DNA of 64,000 bases from Diogma glabrata (GCA_963693315.1 OY856188.1:202814050-202878049), one strand, 5' to 3'. Shown: positions 44,001 through 55,785, counted from the first letter of the stretch. Numbers and translations: made by a program. Notes: generated from the letters alone by a model not told the origin.

Positions 44001-44935
44001 ATATATGGGTCATTCTTTTACAAACCGAACACCTTTCTGACCGACACATTTTTGATTTGGCTAAAAATTTTTTATGGGTTTTATATCGAAAAAAAAGATA
44101 TACGTGTTCGAGGCTTTCTTTTTTGAGAATATAGAGGTTTAAATTTCGAGAATTTCGTGATTTTCGACTTGACGAGTTATTTTCAAAAATTCATAACTTC
44201 GGCTCTATTCAAGAAAGAAACTTCTAGTTTGTTTTATTTTAAATTTAAAAGATGCTAATTTAAAAAAAAATTAAAATTAATAAAAGTTATAAAGAAATTC
44301 CTATTGTTATAATCAAATAAAATGTTCAAATTGATCTTTAGTCATTGTCCCACCCACGAAATGAGTTTTTAGTATGACCATCGTATTCTACGTTTCATTT
44401 CCTATAGAAAACGTATCTTTAATTAATGGAGAAATGATTTTTACTGTTAGAAAAAAATTAACTTATCGAGCGCGGGACGACAAAAAATTTCATATATGGG
44501 TTATTCTTTTACATACCGAACAAATTAGAACAAAATGTGACTAAAACATTTTTGATTTTTAGTCACATTTTGTTTGCTGAAAATTTTTTTACGGGTTCTA
44601 GATAAACAAAAAGATATATGTACTTGTTTGAGGATTTTTTTCTTGTTTTTTAGGGAAAATAGAGCGCATCTAAATTTCGAGAATTTTAGCTTGAAGACTT
44701 ATTTTCAAAGATACATAGCTTCGTTTCTATTTAAGATAGAAACTTTTTGTCTGTTTTATTTTAAAGTATAAAAATGGAACTTAAAAAAACTGCTATTTAA
44801 AAAAATTATTAACAAACTCCTATTGTTATAAACAAATAAAATATTAAAATCAATTTTAGTCATTATCTAACAGAAATAAAGAGTGTTTAGTATGACCATC
44901 GTATTCTATGTTCAATTTTCAATAAGAAACGGTTT
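44000..44935 (+). repeat. Diverged direct duplication, about 440-bp units
   Basis: CATATATGGGTCATTCTTTTACAAACCGAACA (44000) and CATATATGGGTTATTCTTTTACATACCGAACA (44490) begin two parallel blocks that both run through TTAAATTTCGAGAATTT, CCTATTGTTATAAACAAATAAAAT and AGTATGACCATCGTATTCTA. The second copy holds an extra dyad, ACAAAATGTGACTAAAA / TTTTTAGTCACATTTTGT (44532-44572). It is non-coding. Confidence 0.8.
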
Positions 44936-45144
44936 TGATATAGTTTTCGGCAAAAAGCTTTTATTAGGAAATTGTTTTCAGTTTTTCGCAGCGATGTATA
45001 TCAAACATAAAAGTTTAACAAAAGTAAAAGTATTTTTTATTTCTGTTAAGATATTTATTACAAAACTAACACAAAATATCATACGTTGCCGCAAAATTAT
45101 AACAGATCATAAATTAACATAATTTAGTGAAAAGATGATACAAT

Positions 45145-46192
45145 TAGTGTTTGCAATCTTGGTATCCGGGTACCCGGATACCCGGGTATTTAGGCAGATT
45201 TTTCGGGTATTTAATATCCGGATATTTTGGTCGGGTACCCGAACAACAAAAGGTCCAGTTTTTTCTCAATAAAATTTACAAAATAAAATTCAGCTCATTC
45301 TCTTTTTGCAAATTTGAATTATTCTTTAAGCTCGTTGTTGACAAATGATTCTATTCTAACCATACAAATTGCAATATGTCCATAAACATTAAACCAACCA
45401 CATCCGTAAACATTAAACTGCCCTCTAGTTAATTATTATGGTTTGGATTACGAAAACAACAAAAAAACGACGAAGAACACATAACAAAATTTATGGAATT
45501 TTAGTTATTATTAAATTTAAAATTAAGTCATAAAAAATTAAGGATCTCCATTAGTTATTTGTTTATATTTAGTTTAAAATAGGAACGGTAAATATATTAT
45601 GATAAGTTTTTATTTAAGATTTAAGCTAATAATTAAAATAAGTGTCATCGAAAGTTTGGGACCAGTTCAAGAAAATGCCATCAGATAAATCTCGATGCCA
45701 CCTAGTTGGATGCGCACGAATAATTTCAACTAAATGGGGAAATACGTCAGCAATGAAAAATCAAATCGGATAATGATGCGGCTAATTATAATATTGAAAA
45801 TTTACAACTACAACTGTACAAGTACTACAGTTGATAAAGAGCTGAAAATGTTGTATGTAAATAAAGGAAACCGAAAAAAATGATAGAAAATTTAAATCAA
45901 TCGTTATTGACCGTGAAGCCAACATCCACTTTATCGGGGCGGATTTTTTCTACTGCAGGAATTTAAAAAAGAAAATACGAAATCGGATGCTTAAATGCTT
46001 TAATATTTTTGAAATATTATTTTACAATTAAAAAATGATCAATTTTTAGTTTACTACAGTGAGTTTTTTTTTTATTGTTTTTCATCTTTTAATTTTTTTA
46101 TAACTACCCGGGTTATCCGGGTAATCCGGGTAATTTGGAAAATACTAATCGAGTAACCGGGTAATTTGAGATCGGGTAATTTGCAATCACTA
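45145..46192 (+). mobile_element. hAT element with CCGGGTA subterminal repeats and perfect 8-bp TSD
   Basis: The left end TAGTGTTTGCAATC and the reverse-complemented right end TAGTGATTGCAAAT form a short TIR. GATACAAT flanks it on both sides (45137-45144, 46193-46200). Just inside each end are repeated ATCCGGGTACCCGG / TAACCGGGTAATTTG words that pair with one another. It holds a BED-finger relic but no catalytic domain, so it is an internally deleted copy. Confidence 0.85.
45646..45775 (+). pseudogene. BED zinc-finger relic of a hAT transposase
   Basis: The plus frame at about 45652 reads KVWDQFKKMPSDKSRCHLVG, then CARIISTKWGNTSAMKNQ. It has the KVW-x-F-x(3) opening, the paired cysteines and the T-S-A-M-KN helix of BED fingers; the terminal histidines are lost. 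It is the N-terminal DNA-binding part only, with the rest of the gene missing. Confidence 0.75.
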
Positions 46193-46249
46193 GATACAAT
46201 CAGCAAACTACTCAAAAACCTCTTTAGCGTTTCGAGAAAATAATACAAA

Positions 46250-46575
46250 CTCAAAAATTCAAATTTCTTTCAATATTCCAAAACATTCTGAAAATTATAA
46301 TAAAATCAAAAAGTCAAACTTTTTTCAAAATTCTAAAAATATTCAAAAAATTATAATAAAATCAAAAATTTAACATTTTCAAAATCCTAAAAATATTCCA
46401 AAAATTATAACAAAATCAAAATTTTCCATGTCCAATTTTCATGTTCAATTACATTTCATGTCATACAAATAATTAATTTTATTTTTATCCAAAAAAAAAA
46501 TGAAAATCATTCTTTTGACACACTTAACAATAGTTTTTTGACAAACTTATAATGCATTGATTGCATATTTATACC
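46250..46575 (+). repeat. AT-rich repeat, partner of 38400-39060
   Basis: CAAAATTCTAAAAATATTC, AAAATTATAACAAAATC, CCATGTCCAATTTTCATG, CATTTCATGTCATACAAATAATTAATTTT and CTTTTGACACACTTAACAATA follow in the same order as at 38400-39060, with fewer units. Confidence 0.75.
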
Positions 46576-46859
46576 GACAGATTATTTTACACTATCGACA
46601 ATCAAATTAAATTGTAATGTGCGTAATTTGTGTAATTTATTATAACTATTCCAAGTATTTGTGACGTCATTCATATGAAAAATGTTTTTCCTTAATTAAA
46701 GCCCTAAAAGACTTTTCCCAAAGTCGTGACCTATCTAGATCGTTTTTTCACACCGGAAATACTACGGCCAATTTCCAGAAAAAATAGTGCCGTTTTCGAG
46801 AAAAAATTTACAAATATACTATTATTGCTCGTTTAATAAGTAAGATGTCGTAAAGTATA

Positions 46860-47150
46860 AATCCTACTGTCCAGAAATTAGATGCGTATAAAACTAACCC
46901 ATCCACAGAAGATGATGGTTAAAAAATAAATAAAGTTGTTTTCGTTTGTTTTACTGGGTACGATGTGGAGGAGTTTTAGAAAATACAGTTTTTTATCGTA
47001 TCAAGTAAAGTAGGGTATCACATGAAAGGGCTCCACTTCAGTATTCCTTAAAAATATATATTGGAATTTTACACCCCACCATTTTTGTATAGCATAGTGT
47101 TTTTTTACGTTTTCGTTCCTCGCTTAAGTAGCTCTGAAACTAATTGATCG
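46860..47150 (+). repeat. Dispersed repeat, partner of 10735-11100
   Basis: It matches GCGTATAAAACTAACCCATCCACA, TTGTTTTCGTTTG, GTAGGGTATCACATGAAAGGGC and TTCAGTATTCCTTAAAAAT in order. It also contains the TCANATGAAAG hallmark of the satellite family. Confidence 0.65.
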
Positions 47151-47156
47151 AAAATC

Positions 47157-47470
47157 TTTAAAAGTATTTTAGTCCCTGGGCCCACGCCGATTTCATGTGA
47201 TGATTACCACATATTTTATACTTCGTGAGGCGCCTGTTCTTGACGAGTCCGAAAACTTTTGTTCTGCCATTTTTCTCGATTCGGCCGCTTTTTCGTTCGG
47301 CAAGCTCCGAAAAATGCCGATTGCCCGCGATCTTGTAAATTTGCTACCATTTTTTTTTTTAACTGTGAGGGTTGGAAATTTGTTTGAGAACACGTGCGTA
47401 ACCTTGTCCAACAAAAATGTGCCTGCTATTGCCTAGTCCGACTACCCGAACATATCAAAATGTCAGTTGT
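47157..47470. other. GC-richer island with overlapping antisense frames
   Basis: A 300-base patch clearly less AT-rich than its surroundings carries a 79-codon plus frame (47197-47436) and a 73-codon minus frame (47193-47414) over the same bases. The minus product would be basic and serine-rich. I recognise neither. The composition suggests transposon or host exon origin. Confidence 0.3.
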
Positions 47471-47629
47471 CGAACTCGACAATAGCATACATATTTTGGT
47501 CGAACAAGCTTGGCATGGGCTCGGGACTATTTGTAATGATAGAAAAATTAATTTTTTATGAAAAAGTTTTTCATGAAAAATATAGGAAAGTGTGAAATAC
47601 TCATAATTATATTGATTAAGGTGGTGACG

Positions 47630-49975
47630 CTACGACGTCCCACGCTGCGTGGAAATGTCCCACCTTTCATTGTGTTGTCCCACGGAGAAATCTGTCCCAC
47701 GAAGCGTCCCACGAAAAAAATATTTACACCACATTTCCTTCATTATCATTATTTCGATAATTATTATTCTATATAAAAACCTTATATCAACGTAAAGTTT
47801 GAGCAATATCACAGTCAAAGCAATGGCTTCACAGTTTGTTCTTGCAGTTTGTATAACTATAATGTTATGAATATGTTGATTTAACTATTGAGAGAGTAAA
47901 TCAGTGCAATATTTTCTTAAAAAATATTGTTTTAACTATAATTTTCTTAGAAATACTAAACTCAGTCTTTTTCACTTCAATAATTTGCATTTTATTTTGC
48001 AAATACATATCTTTCGATCTCTAAGAGATCTTTCTCAGTGAAGAAGACTTTTTGTTTGTAGAAACATCTTCCTTGAGTATATACGAGATATCGAAAGTTT
48101 ATTAGGAAAAAAAAAATACAAAATATTTTACTTAAAAAAACTCAATTTTTCTTATAAATTCATAAACATTTAAATTTACAAACCAGAGCTCACAGTTTTA
48201 TTTTATTCTAGCAGTCATTTCAATCCTTTAAAATAATATTCATAAATTTAAAAGGTTTTTAATTTGAATATCGTTCTTACTCGTAAGAAAGAGCAAAATT
48301 TGTGTTTTTTCGATTTCACTCCTGTGGAGTTTATATTTTCTTTTCCTTTATTTGGTTTGCAAAAGAAGAAAATTAGTACCTTTTAGGCATCCTTTATATG
48401 CATTTTTCGTTGGAAAGCATCAAATTTGAAGCAAAAAGATCTAAGGCTTGAGTATTTGAAAAAGAATACTTATTTCAATTTCGGAGCAAGAATGATATTT
48501 TATTATTTTCACTCCTGTATTTTTTCGAGTGTTATATTTTTTTTAAGTTACGCGCTCTGAAAGAACAGAGGAAAGGAGTCATATAACGAGTGTTTCAAAC
48601 TCTAAAAACACACTTTAACTAGGTAGCTCCAAAGTAAAATTCTAATTTTCTAATTGTTATAATTTTTTTCTCAATAAATAACAAACAGCATAAAAACTTG
48701 ATAAATAGTATAGATTGGTAAAAGATAGAATGAGAGGTATACCTACAGAACACAGAAAGGATATTAATTATTTAGTAAAATTAAAATAAATTGTTTCAGT
48801 TGTTTTGCAGTCTCTACTTGTGTAAAAAAAAGTTTTGTGCTATTATAAAAGGTTAATTGATACTATCAGTAAGTGAGTTTGCAAATTAACAGTGGACGTT
48901 ATGATATCAAAAGACATATATTATTTGGAAACAGATAAGCATAAAAACGTTGATATAAGCCGCCAGCTCCAGTACCATAAAAAAGTTTTTTAAACCATTA
49001 GAAATGGGAAAAACTGAAAGAACTATTGCTCTTGCAGAACCCGTTTTCTCCTCCCATACGATTAACCACAACAAAAGCTTTCGATCGATGCATTGCGCAT
49101 CTAAACTAATTCAATCATTATTCGATAACAAATATACATGGGCCTTAACAAAATCAGAAGCCATAATTAAAAAAATTTTAATGGATCATGTACTGATCCA
49201 ATTAAAACTAGATTTGTCTGTTGCAAATTTTGCCACGGTTTATACAGATGCATCGAATCATAAGGAAATAAAAATATTTTCGATTCTCTTTCGATATTTT
49301 AGAGAGCATGACGGAGTAAAGGTTAGATTGTTGGAATTTTCGTCTTTACCTGAGCATCGGAACAAATATCAGAGTATATTCTTAAAAAATTTGAAAAATT
49401 TAGCCTTGACAAAAACTTAGCAGTTTGCGCTGATAACACGAATACCAATTTATTGGTGTGTCACGTGAAAAATGTTTTAAGCAAGCTAAACTCGAATTTG
49501 AACCAGAATGAATTGGGTATTGGATTTGCAGACCATATTCTAAATAAAACAATAAGAACTACTGCTGATTTAATTCCAGTTGATGTAAATGGCAGGGTTA
49601 AAAACATTTATGCTTATTTTGCTGCACGGGTGGAGACGTTGAAGGAGTTCGAATGTCGAATATAACAAACTTCTTGGATACTCGTTGGCTGGCATTAATG
49701 CAAGAACTAGAAAGAATTTTGAAAATAAATGTACGAACCCCTGATATCATATTTCCTAACGGTTGAGAAATGTCCAATTAAAATAAAAGAATTTTTTGAA
49801 AAATTAAATTGTAAACAAATAGTAAAGGAAAGTATTAAATAGTAAATAAATAGTAAATTTATGCACAATCTAACTGTAGCACGTTTTGCCCGTCCCACGT
49901 TCTCGCAATAGAAATTTTAATTAGGTAGTGTTTTGAAGAATTTTTGCATTTTGTCCCACATTTTAGCAATTTGGC
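47630..49975 (+). mobile_element. Probable hAT relic bounded by GTCCCAC clusters
   Basis: GTCCCAC occurs five times at 47637-47712 and again at 49893 and 49952, with a hAT-type transposase relic between them. The clusters look like subterminal repeats. I could not fix the termini or a target duplication, so the limits are approximate. Confidence 0.5.
48960..49740 (+). pseudogene. hAT-family transposase, frameshifted
   Basis: The frame through 49004-49420 reads SSSTIKKFFKPLEMGKTE, DNKYTWALTKSEAIIKKIL and FATVYTDASNHKEIKIFSIL, including the TDASN-KE block of a hAT catalytic core. A frameshift near 49385 moves on to DKNLAVCADNTNTN, ELGIGFADHILNKTIRTTA and VETLKEFECR, and another near 49655 to SNITNFLDTRWLALMQELER. 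The BED finger is not seen upstream and the dimerisation region is missing downstream. It belongs to a different hAT lineage from the one at 22501-24362. Confidence 0.75.
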
Positions 49976-50205
49976 TCTGGTCACTTTAGTGTAATTTGAA
50001 AGAGCACTCGATTTTAGAAACATTACATTTTTTTAGAATTTTGGAATGCACAGTTTGTGTATTATTGTCCAAAAAGCACAATTATTTGTATGTTCCCTCC
50101 TCCCCCCTTCCCTACGTTTCAGTGTTGATTGACAGTAAACTTGAAAAAATTCAAATAAAAAAGGAAGTTTGATAAATTTTGGTATTATAGGTATAGGACT
50201 GCGGT
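49976..50205 (+). repeat. Satellite-family unit, diverged
   Basis: GTGTAATTTGAAAGAGCACTCGATTTTAGAAA, TTTAGAATTTTGGAATGCACAGTTT, CCCTACGTTTCAGTGTTGATTGACAG and GGAAGTTTGATAAATTTTGG follow the order of the 17190-17380 unit. Confidence 0.75.
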
Positions 50206-50824
50206 ATAGTGCTTGAATAAAATAACTTAAAAGTATTAAGTGTTCAAATGTAACTCGAGCATTATTAAAATATCTGCAAAATGGACATCATGTACAGCAA
50301 TATTTTTTAATTATTTTAATTCAATCTCCTAAATGACTTTAAAGGTAGGGTTATGTAACAAAGGAGAGGCATAACTAAGGATGTTAATGCATTGTTTGTT
50401 ATTGAAGTCTTTTTGTGAGATTACACAAGGACAAACACACTGAGGGTCTTTATTATATTTTCATTCTTCGTGTGCCGTGTAGGGTTTCTCAAACGGAATC
50501 CCGTTTTCCCGGGGGTAAATTTTCATCCCGTTTTCCCGGGATTTCATTCCGGGATCCCGGGTATCCCGCTAATTGTTATTAACATTTTTTTGTACTTTTT
50601 TCAAAGATATTAAAAAATTTCTCACTCGAAAATCGAGTAGTTTTTAATTATTTTCCCTCTGTAGTAATTAATTTCGTTCAAAATTAGGAAAATGTTTTTT
50701 TTGACACATATGGTGTCATGGTTTTTTTGTGTGGTTTTTTGGACACATACGTATAAACACAACAAATTAAAACCAATAAAACTTAAAATAGGTAGATTTT
50801 TCTGAGAAATCTACCTAAAACTTG

Positions 50825-51064
50825 CGCTTCATTTCTCTTAATTTATGTTTAATGGTTCTCTTATGAAGGCGATTAATAGAGGAACGAGATATGTTTACAA
50901 TATGATTTGCAATATCGTCTGGATTTATTTCATTGTTGCACGAGTAACTGAGTTTGAGCCATCCAGCTTCCGAAGAAGACTCCAAGCTGCCCTACTAGAA
51001 TGGGAAAAATCAATGTTTTCAACAGCGTTAATCCACTTTTGTTTCCTCGCGGTGTCCAGCGAGT
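50825..51064 (-). pseudogene. LINE polyprotein relic, part 3 (linker before RT)
   Basis: The minus strand reads YSLDTARKQKWINAVENIDF, SHSSRAAWSLLRKLDGSNSV, then a stop, and after a frame change IANHIVNISRSS. The RKQKW...HSSR-AW block is the stretch between endonuclease and RT in many insect LINEs. The RT itself is absent, so the LINE copy is cut at its 3' side near 50825. A 25-base hairpin (GGTAGATTT...AAATCTACC, 50793-50817) follows. Confidence 0.75.
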
Positions 51065-51072
51065 ATATTAAG

Positions 51073-52194
51073 TAGTGATGTAAAAGTGTTTAATACAATT
51101 GTATAATACGCGGTATTATACGTAAAATACCGTATTGTCCAAAACGTTGTAAAATACAAGGTATTTTACTATACAAAATATTTTTTATTCTGATGGCACG
51201 CGGCGTAGCAAACAGCCCTTTTACTAAAATTGCGCGTGGATTATTAAAAAAATTTATAGCTGTGAAAATATGTCTACTATTACATCTATAAGATATAAAC
51301 GATGCCGAGGAAATAAATTGTTTGAAGATTTTCGATTTCGAAGATTTTCCTTGCTAGTGTGCGTTTCTAAATAATTTTTAAATTTCTGTTGTACCAAGAT
51401 AAGATTGTTCTAATATCAACAGAACAAATATCAACAATCGATTATAGCTGCTGAGAAGCAACCGTTACAGTGAATTTTTTAATGGAGCAAATCAAAATTT
51501 TGAAACATAGATTTGTCACTCAATTTAATAGCGTTGAGTAACCCCAGATAATATGTAGAACGTTTCTTTTATACGTTCAGATTTATATACCATGCACAAA
51601 AATCTCAAAATACGCATTATGAAACCGATAGCAGTTGTATTTATTGTATAACTTGATGGAATAGAGTTTGTGGCTCTTCAGAATGCAGCATCTTCTAATT
51701 TGCATTGTTCTGCATATTTCACTGTAACAGACACATCATTTTCGATATGCAGCCTGGATCATTCCAAAAGTAATTAACTCGTTTATGTCAAACATGATTA
51801 AGACCGTTAACAGTTTATTGGAAGTGGTAAGGATCCAATCTGAATAAAAAATTTAAATACAGTAGCCGGTAGCGAATGAATCTGAAATAAATTGAAACTA
51901 AGCATCAGGATAGTTTTCCACATGAATTAGAGCCAGATGATTAAATAGGTCTTATTAGCATTCATTTAAGTAATATATTGATAAAAATAAGGATAAGATA
52001 TCCAAATTCAGATATTTAGAAAAAAATAATTAGATGTAATTCAAAATGATGATGGAAGTCATTTTTTTTTTGTTATTCCATTCACATGTTATCTCGGCTA
52101 TTACACTTTTGTGCGGTATTTTATTTTGTATAAAACAATGTATAATACGCTGTATTATACAAAAAAAATAAAATACGGTATTTTAACATCTCTA
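51073..52194. mobile_element. Non-autonomous hAT with perfect 8-bp TSD, inside the LINE
   Basis: The left end TAGTGATGTAAAAGTG and the reverse-complemented right end TAGAGATGTTAAAATAC are similar, and ATATTAAG flanks both (51065-51072, 52195-52202). Just inside, TATAATACGCGGTATTATAC and TGTATAATACGCTGTATTATAC are palindromic subterminal repeats. There is no transposase sequence. Removing it rejoins the LINE frame. Confidence 0.9.
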
Positions 52195-52202
52195 ATATTA
52201 AG

Positions 52203-52907
52203 TCATCAAACACGTCTGCCTCACCACTACTAAGGTGCTCCTCAAATAATAAATATATCGCTCTCTCTACTCCAACCAGGAATGTATTCTTCACCGGAAG
52301 TCTCTTGGGATGCATGTCTCTGCAGTTGAAATGATGGCTCCTACGAACCTATCGTAATTTTTAGGAATGGGTTGGATCTAGTGAATCACTGCATCCAACT
52401 CCGACCCATATTTAGCCCAGTCAGTTTTGTTAAAATTGCATCTAGGTTGAGGAGTAGAGTTTACGTGTGGGATTCGGATACCTACCTCAAAAATTACTGG
52501 ACGATGTTGAGAGCGTGGCAAACCTTGTACGACAGCCCTAGATATTGGAATAGGGTTACGATGTTCATTTTTTGTGGAAAAACAGAGGTCGGGATTGTAA
52601 TAACTTGGCCGTCTAGCGGATCTAATTAGGTTTTCATGTCTTTCGTACCATATACCAGGAATATGTTGTCGATTGGTCCCGTCAGTTAGTTGTATGCTAT
52701 TGGGATTGTTATTTGAGGTGGACCAATGATTGTGATGGCTATTAAAGTCACCAACCTATATTGCTGGGTGGTGAAATAATGGTAGAGTATCAGCTAGCCA
52801 CGCTGTATTTAGGGACTTGTTTACGTTAACAATCTTCGTGATCGATGTATCAACAACAATAAGATGTATATCGTTGTCCGTCTGGTGTAAGTAAATGGGT
52901 GCAGTTC
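52203..52907 (-). pseudogene. LINE polyprotein relic, part 2 (AP-endonuclease C-terminal half)
   Basis: Reading leftward: HLIVVDTSITKIVNV, a stop, then VGDFNSHHNHWSTSNNN, PDLCFSTKNEHRNP and VVQGLPRSQHRPVIFEV, then KTDWAKYGSELDAVIH. GDFNSHH-x-W and HRPV are the signature residues of the APE-type LINE endonuclease (usual forms GDFNAHH-W and SDHxP). The frame changes at least twice. It continues across the hAT at 51073-52194. Confidence 0.85.
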
Positions 52908-53099
52908 ATGATTTCCAGGGTTGGAAACCCAAAAAACCCAAACCCAATTTTTTGTGGGTTTTTCTTGGGTAGGTAAAAGCAATTCCCCAAAACCCAAAAA
53001 CCCAACCTATAAATTGAAATACATTTTGTACTCGTATATTAAGTTGTTTTATATATTTCTATAAAGTTTACGGTTTATATTGAAGAAATTTAAAAATCT

Positions 53100-53190
53100 T
53101 TACTAATTTGTAAACTTTTTCATGCTCCACGCATGGCCAAACGTGCTAAATATTCTTTCTATTCCAGCCGAACTTGTTGGACACCCATGC
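53100..53190 (-). pseudogene. hAT transposase dimerisation motif
   Basis: The minus strand reads CPTSSAGIERIFSTFGHAWS, then MKKFTN. The S-S-A-G-I-E-R-I-F-S-T-F-G block is the core of the C-terminal dimerisation domain of one hAT group. Nothing upstream of it is recognisable. Confidence 0.8.
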
Positions 53191-54364
53191 AATTTTGCCA
53201 TAAATTAAGCAATAAATTAAGCAATTTTGCCATAACCACACTTAAGCTTATATGATATCACACACCAACTACTAGAGTAGCAGTTAATTTTTGATCACTG
53301 TGCTGTGTTCACAACTGTTCGAACTAATCACTTTACTTTACTAATAAAACAAAATGTCGATATTATTTTTATGGTATTTATAGCAGAACAACGTATTTAC
53401 ATAGATTTTTCATTTTATAAAAAACACGAAAAAATCTTCTGATAATTCCAATGTCATCCTCATCATTGAGTTGGCGAAATTGTAAAGTACACCTATCCCC
53501 CGCTTTACACGGCACTCGCTTCACACGTTTTCGACTTTACACGGTTTTTGAAATCAAAATTTCCAAAAAAAAAAAATTAAAAAAAAAGACAAATTTTGGT
53601 ATTACACGCACTTATATCTCCTTTATTTTAATTAAACCTTCTGGTATACCAGTATACCACTTATGATCATATACATACAGGTTTTAATTAAAACAAGAAA
53701 GCAAGAAACTTGTAACAAAAACCGCCTGCGAGTGTTCAAAGCAAAATTTTGAAATAACATATGATGTATATCAGCAAAGGGATGTAAGAGATTCTCTATG
53801 CAAATCAGTTGATTTTAAGCAATAGATCGTTATTAGCTAGATACAAAATGCATAGGTGTATCAATGATCATAGTTAATTTGTAAGTAAATAATTCTATCT
53901 GTTGACATACGAGTTAACGTGAGATATTATACAACACTGGCAATAGCAGTGAGATCTTATTCTATCCTATAATGAAATAATGGGTCTGTCATATTTTATT
54001 AAATGATTGGATTTATTGTTTAGTTATCAACTCAAAAAAATTTAAAGAACACAAACAATAAAAATTAGCGTCCATCAACATCGTTGAACGCATGTTGTTG
54101 CGGTGACCGTGATGTTAAAAGTTTTTATTTGTTGTTTTGACACATATTGTAATTCCTACTACACAACACATTTTATTTAAAAAAAATAAAAACAATGGAA
54201 AATAAATTAATGATATGGCTTTGTAGTTTTATTGCAAGTCATGGTTGGTTCGAAATATTTAAACACGGGCATTTTTTGCAAAAATTTAAAATTGAAAAGC
54301 GCACAACAGTATGTACCCACTAAAATTGACTGAAATTAATTGCGGTACATCTTACTGTCCTGTA

Positions 54365-54466
54365 GCCAAATTCTGTAACTGTGAAGCGGTGAAGCGTTAA
54401 AAATTCCATCGTTTCTGTTCATTCAAAAACTTATCACTTAACCGCTTCACAATTACAGAATTTGGC
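54365..54466. repeat. Hairpin, 26-bp arms, 50-base loop
   Basis: GCCAAATTCTGTAACTGTGAAGCGGT (54365-54390) and ACCGCTTCACAATTACAGAATTTGGC (54441-54466) are inverse with one mismatch. It overlaps the point where the transposase relic begins and may be a small later insertion or an inverted duplication. Confidence 0.8.
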
Positions 54467-54895
54467 TGCTGATCAGGTTTTCAATACTAAAGAGCGATTA
54501 GGCTTAGGTGACAAAGCGTTCAAGTAAAAAGGAATAAACAACTCTTTCCATTTATTGGAATGCCAATACAAAAGCTTGGGTTAAAGCCACATTGTTCATT
54601 GATTTGTCTCATAACTCTTGCGTACCACAAGTAATATAGTATTTAATCAAAATAATACTTAAGGTTCTTCTTTTACTGGACAATGCTCCATGTCACCCTC
54701 AAAATTTGCAGCTTACAAATGGATAAATTGTATTTCTACCCAAAATTCAAACTTCTTTATTGCAATCATTATACCAGAAGATAATAAATAATGCAACTAC
54801 TTTCAACAACATGATCCGAATATTGAACTAGCTCGCCGATTTCTGCGAACTGTCAACGAATTTTCAAGTCAATATGAAGATGTTTGCAAGATTTA
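54445..54895 (+). pseudogene. pogo/Tigger DDE transposase fragment
   Basis: Pieces in changing frames read LQNLAADQVFNTKERLGLG, NTKAWVKATLFIDLSHNSC, then LLLDNAPCHPQNLQLTNG, a stop, and IVFLPKIQTSLLQSLYQKI. LLLDNAPCHP holds the second catalytic aspartate, and VFLP-x-TSLLQ is the block that follows it in Tigger/jerky-like transposases. The CENP-B-type DNA-binding half is not seen. Stops and frameshifts make it non-functional. Confidence 0.8.
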
Positions 54896-55551
54896 GCTAA
54901 AAAGCAAGCACAATTATTAATGACAAATTTAACTTCCAAGTCGCACCGAACTGAATCAAGTTAAGTTAGGTTTGATTTAGGTCAAAATGCTAGTATGTGC
55001 ATGCATAATTACTTTTTATTTTTCTGTAAGTTTCTTATTGGTTATGTTACATGTTTCGTTTTGAAAATGAATTTAACTATTATGTCGATATCTTATGTGA
55101 TTAAACTGGTACTTTTATGTTTTACCGAATCTGTTTGTTGCAAGAAATGACCAAAAACCCACGTTTTTCGTTTAACACGGTTTTCCATACAAAATTTATA
55201 TTTTCGATTAACACGTTTTTATCAGGAACGTATCTACCGTGTAAAACGGGGGATAGGTGTAATGATGTTAAAATGTGTTGCATATTTCAATACCTTCTAG
55301 ATTTAGAATGCATTGAGTTTTAAAACGTATAAGAAATACAACAATAACATTGGATCAGACGTTTATTATTTTCGTTTTTATTCAAATGAAAAATCTATGG
55401 TGTTAGTATGCAATTAATTGAGTTTATTACAGAAATATCGGAAAAACACAAAAACGAAAAACCCAGGTAAAACCCTGCAAAAACCCAGCAAAAACCCAAT
55501 GTCCAGGGTTGTTGCTCTGACCCATGGGTTTTTGACAACCCTGATGATTTC

Positions 55552-55785
55552 TGACTTAATATACGTGCCAGATCCATATGTTTGATGGTAAATAGCACTA
55601 ATTAGTTTGTAACCAACAATTTTTCCTCTAGAGGTAAGTTGCGCTTCATCTGTTGCATGCGTTTCCTACTAGAATTACAACGTTGATATCGAAATAATAA
55701 CTTTAATACTCTTTCTAAGTGTTCAGTTTTTGAATTGCTAATGCTTTTAATGTTCAATTGCAAAATACGGAGGGGGTCCAATATT
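55552..55785 (-). pseudogene. LINE polyprotein relic, part 1 (endonuclease N-terminal half)
   Basis: Reading leftward from about 55778: LQLNIKSISNSKTEHLERVL, then, across frame changes, ETHATDEAQLTSRGKIVGYK and HQTYGSGTYIKSEIMN. The LQ-N-x-I...L opening and ETH are endonuclease landmarks. GSGTYIKSEIMN crosses the target duplication of the hAT at 52916-55543, whose removal rejoins the frame at 52907. Confidence 0.8.

Larger units (their letters stand above)
53490..55259 (+). mobile_element. pogo/Tigger-type element, TA target site
   Basis: The left end CACCTATCCCCCGCTTTACA and the reverse-complemented right end CACCTATCCCCCGTTTTACA differ at one base, and CGG follows both. A TA flanks each side (53488-53489, 55260-55261). 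The interior contains decayed DDE transposase sequence and a strong hairpin. It sits inside the hAT at 52916-55543 and is therefore the youngest layer on this branch of the nest. Confidence 0.85.
52916..55543 (-). mobile_element. hAT element with AACCC-rich ends and perfect 8-bp TSD, inside the LINE
   Basis: The left end CAGGGTTGGAAACCC and the reverse-complemented right end CAGGGTTGTCAAAAACCC form the TIRs. ATGATTTC flanks both ends (52908-52915, 55544-55551). Repeated AAAAACCCA words fill the first 70-110 bases of each end. A dimerisation-domain relic remains on the minus strand at 53100-53190; the rest of the interior is a younger pogo/Tigger insertion. Confidence 0.9.

Noticed and set aside
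47193..47436. Overlapping plus and minus ORFs as two genes
   Set aside because: Both are short, cover the same GC-richer patch, and match nothing I know. Open frames on both strands follow from composition.
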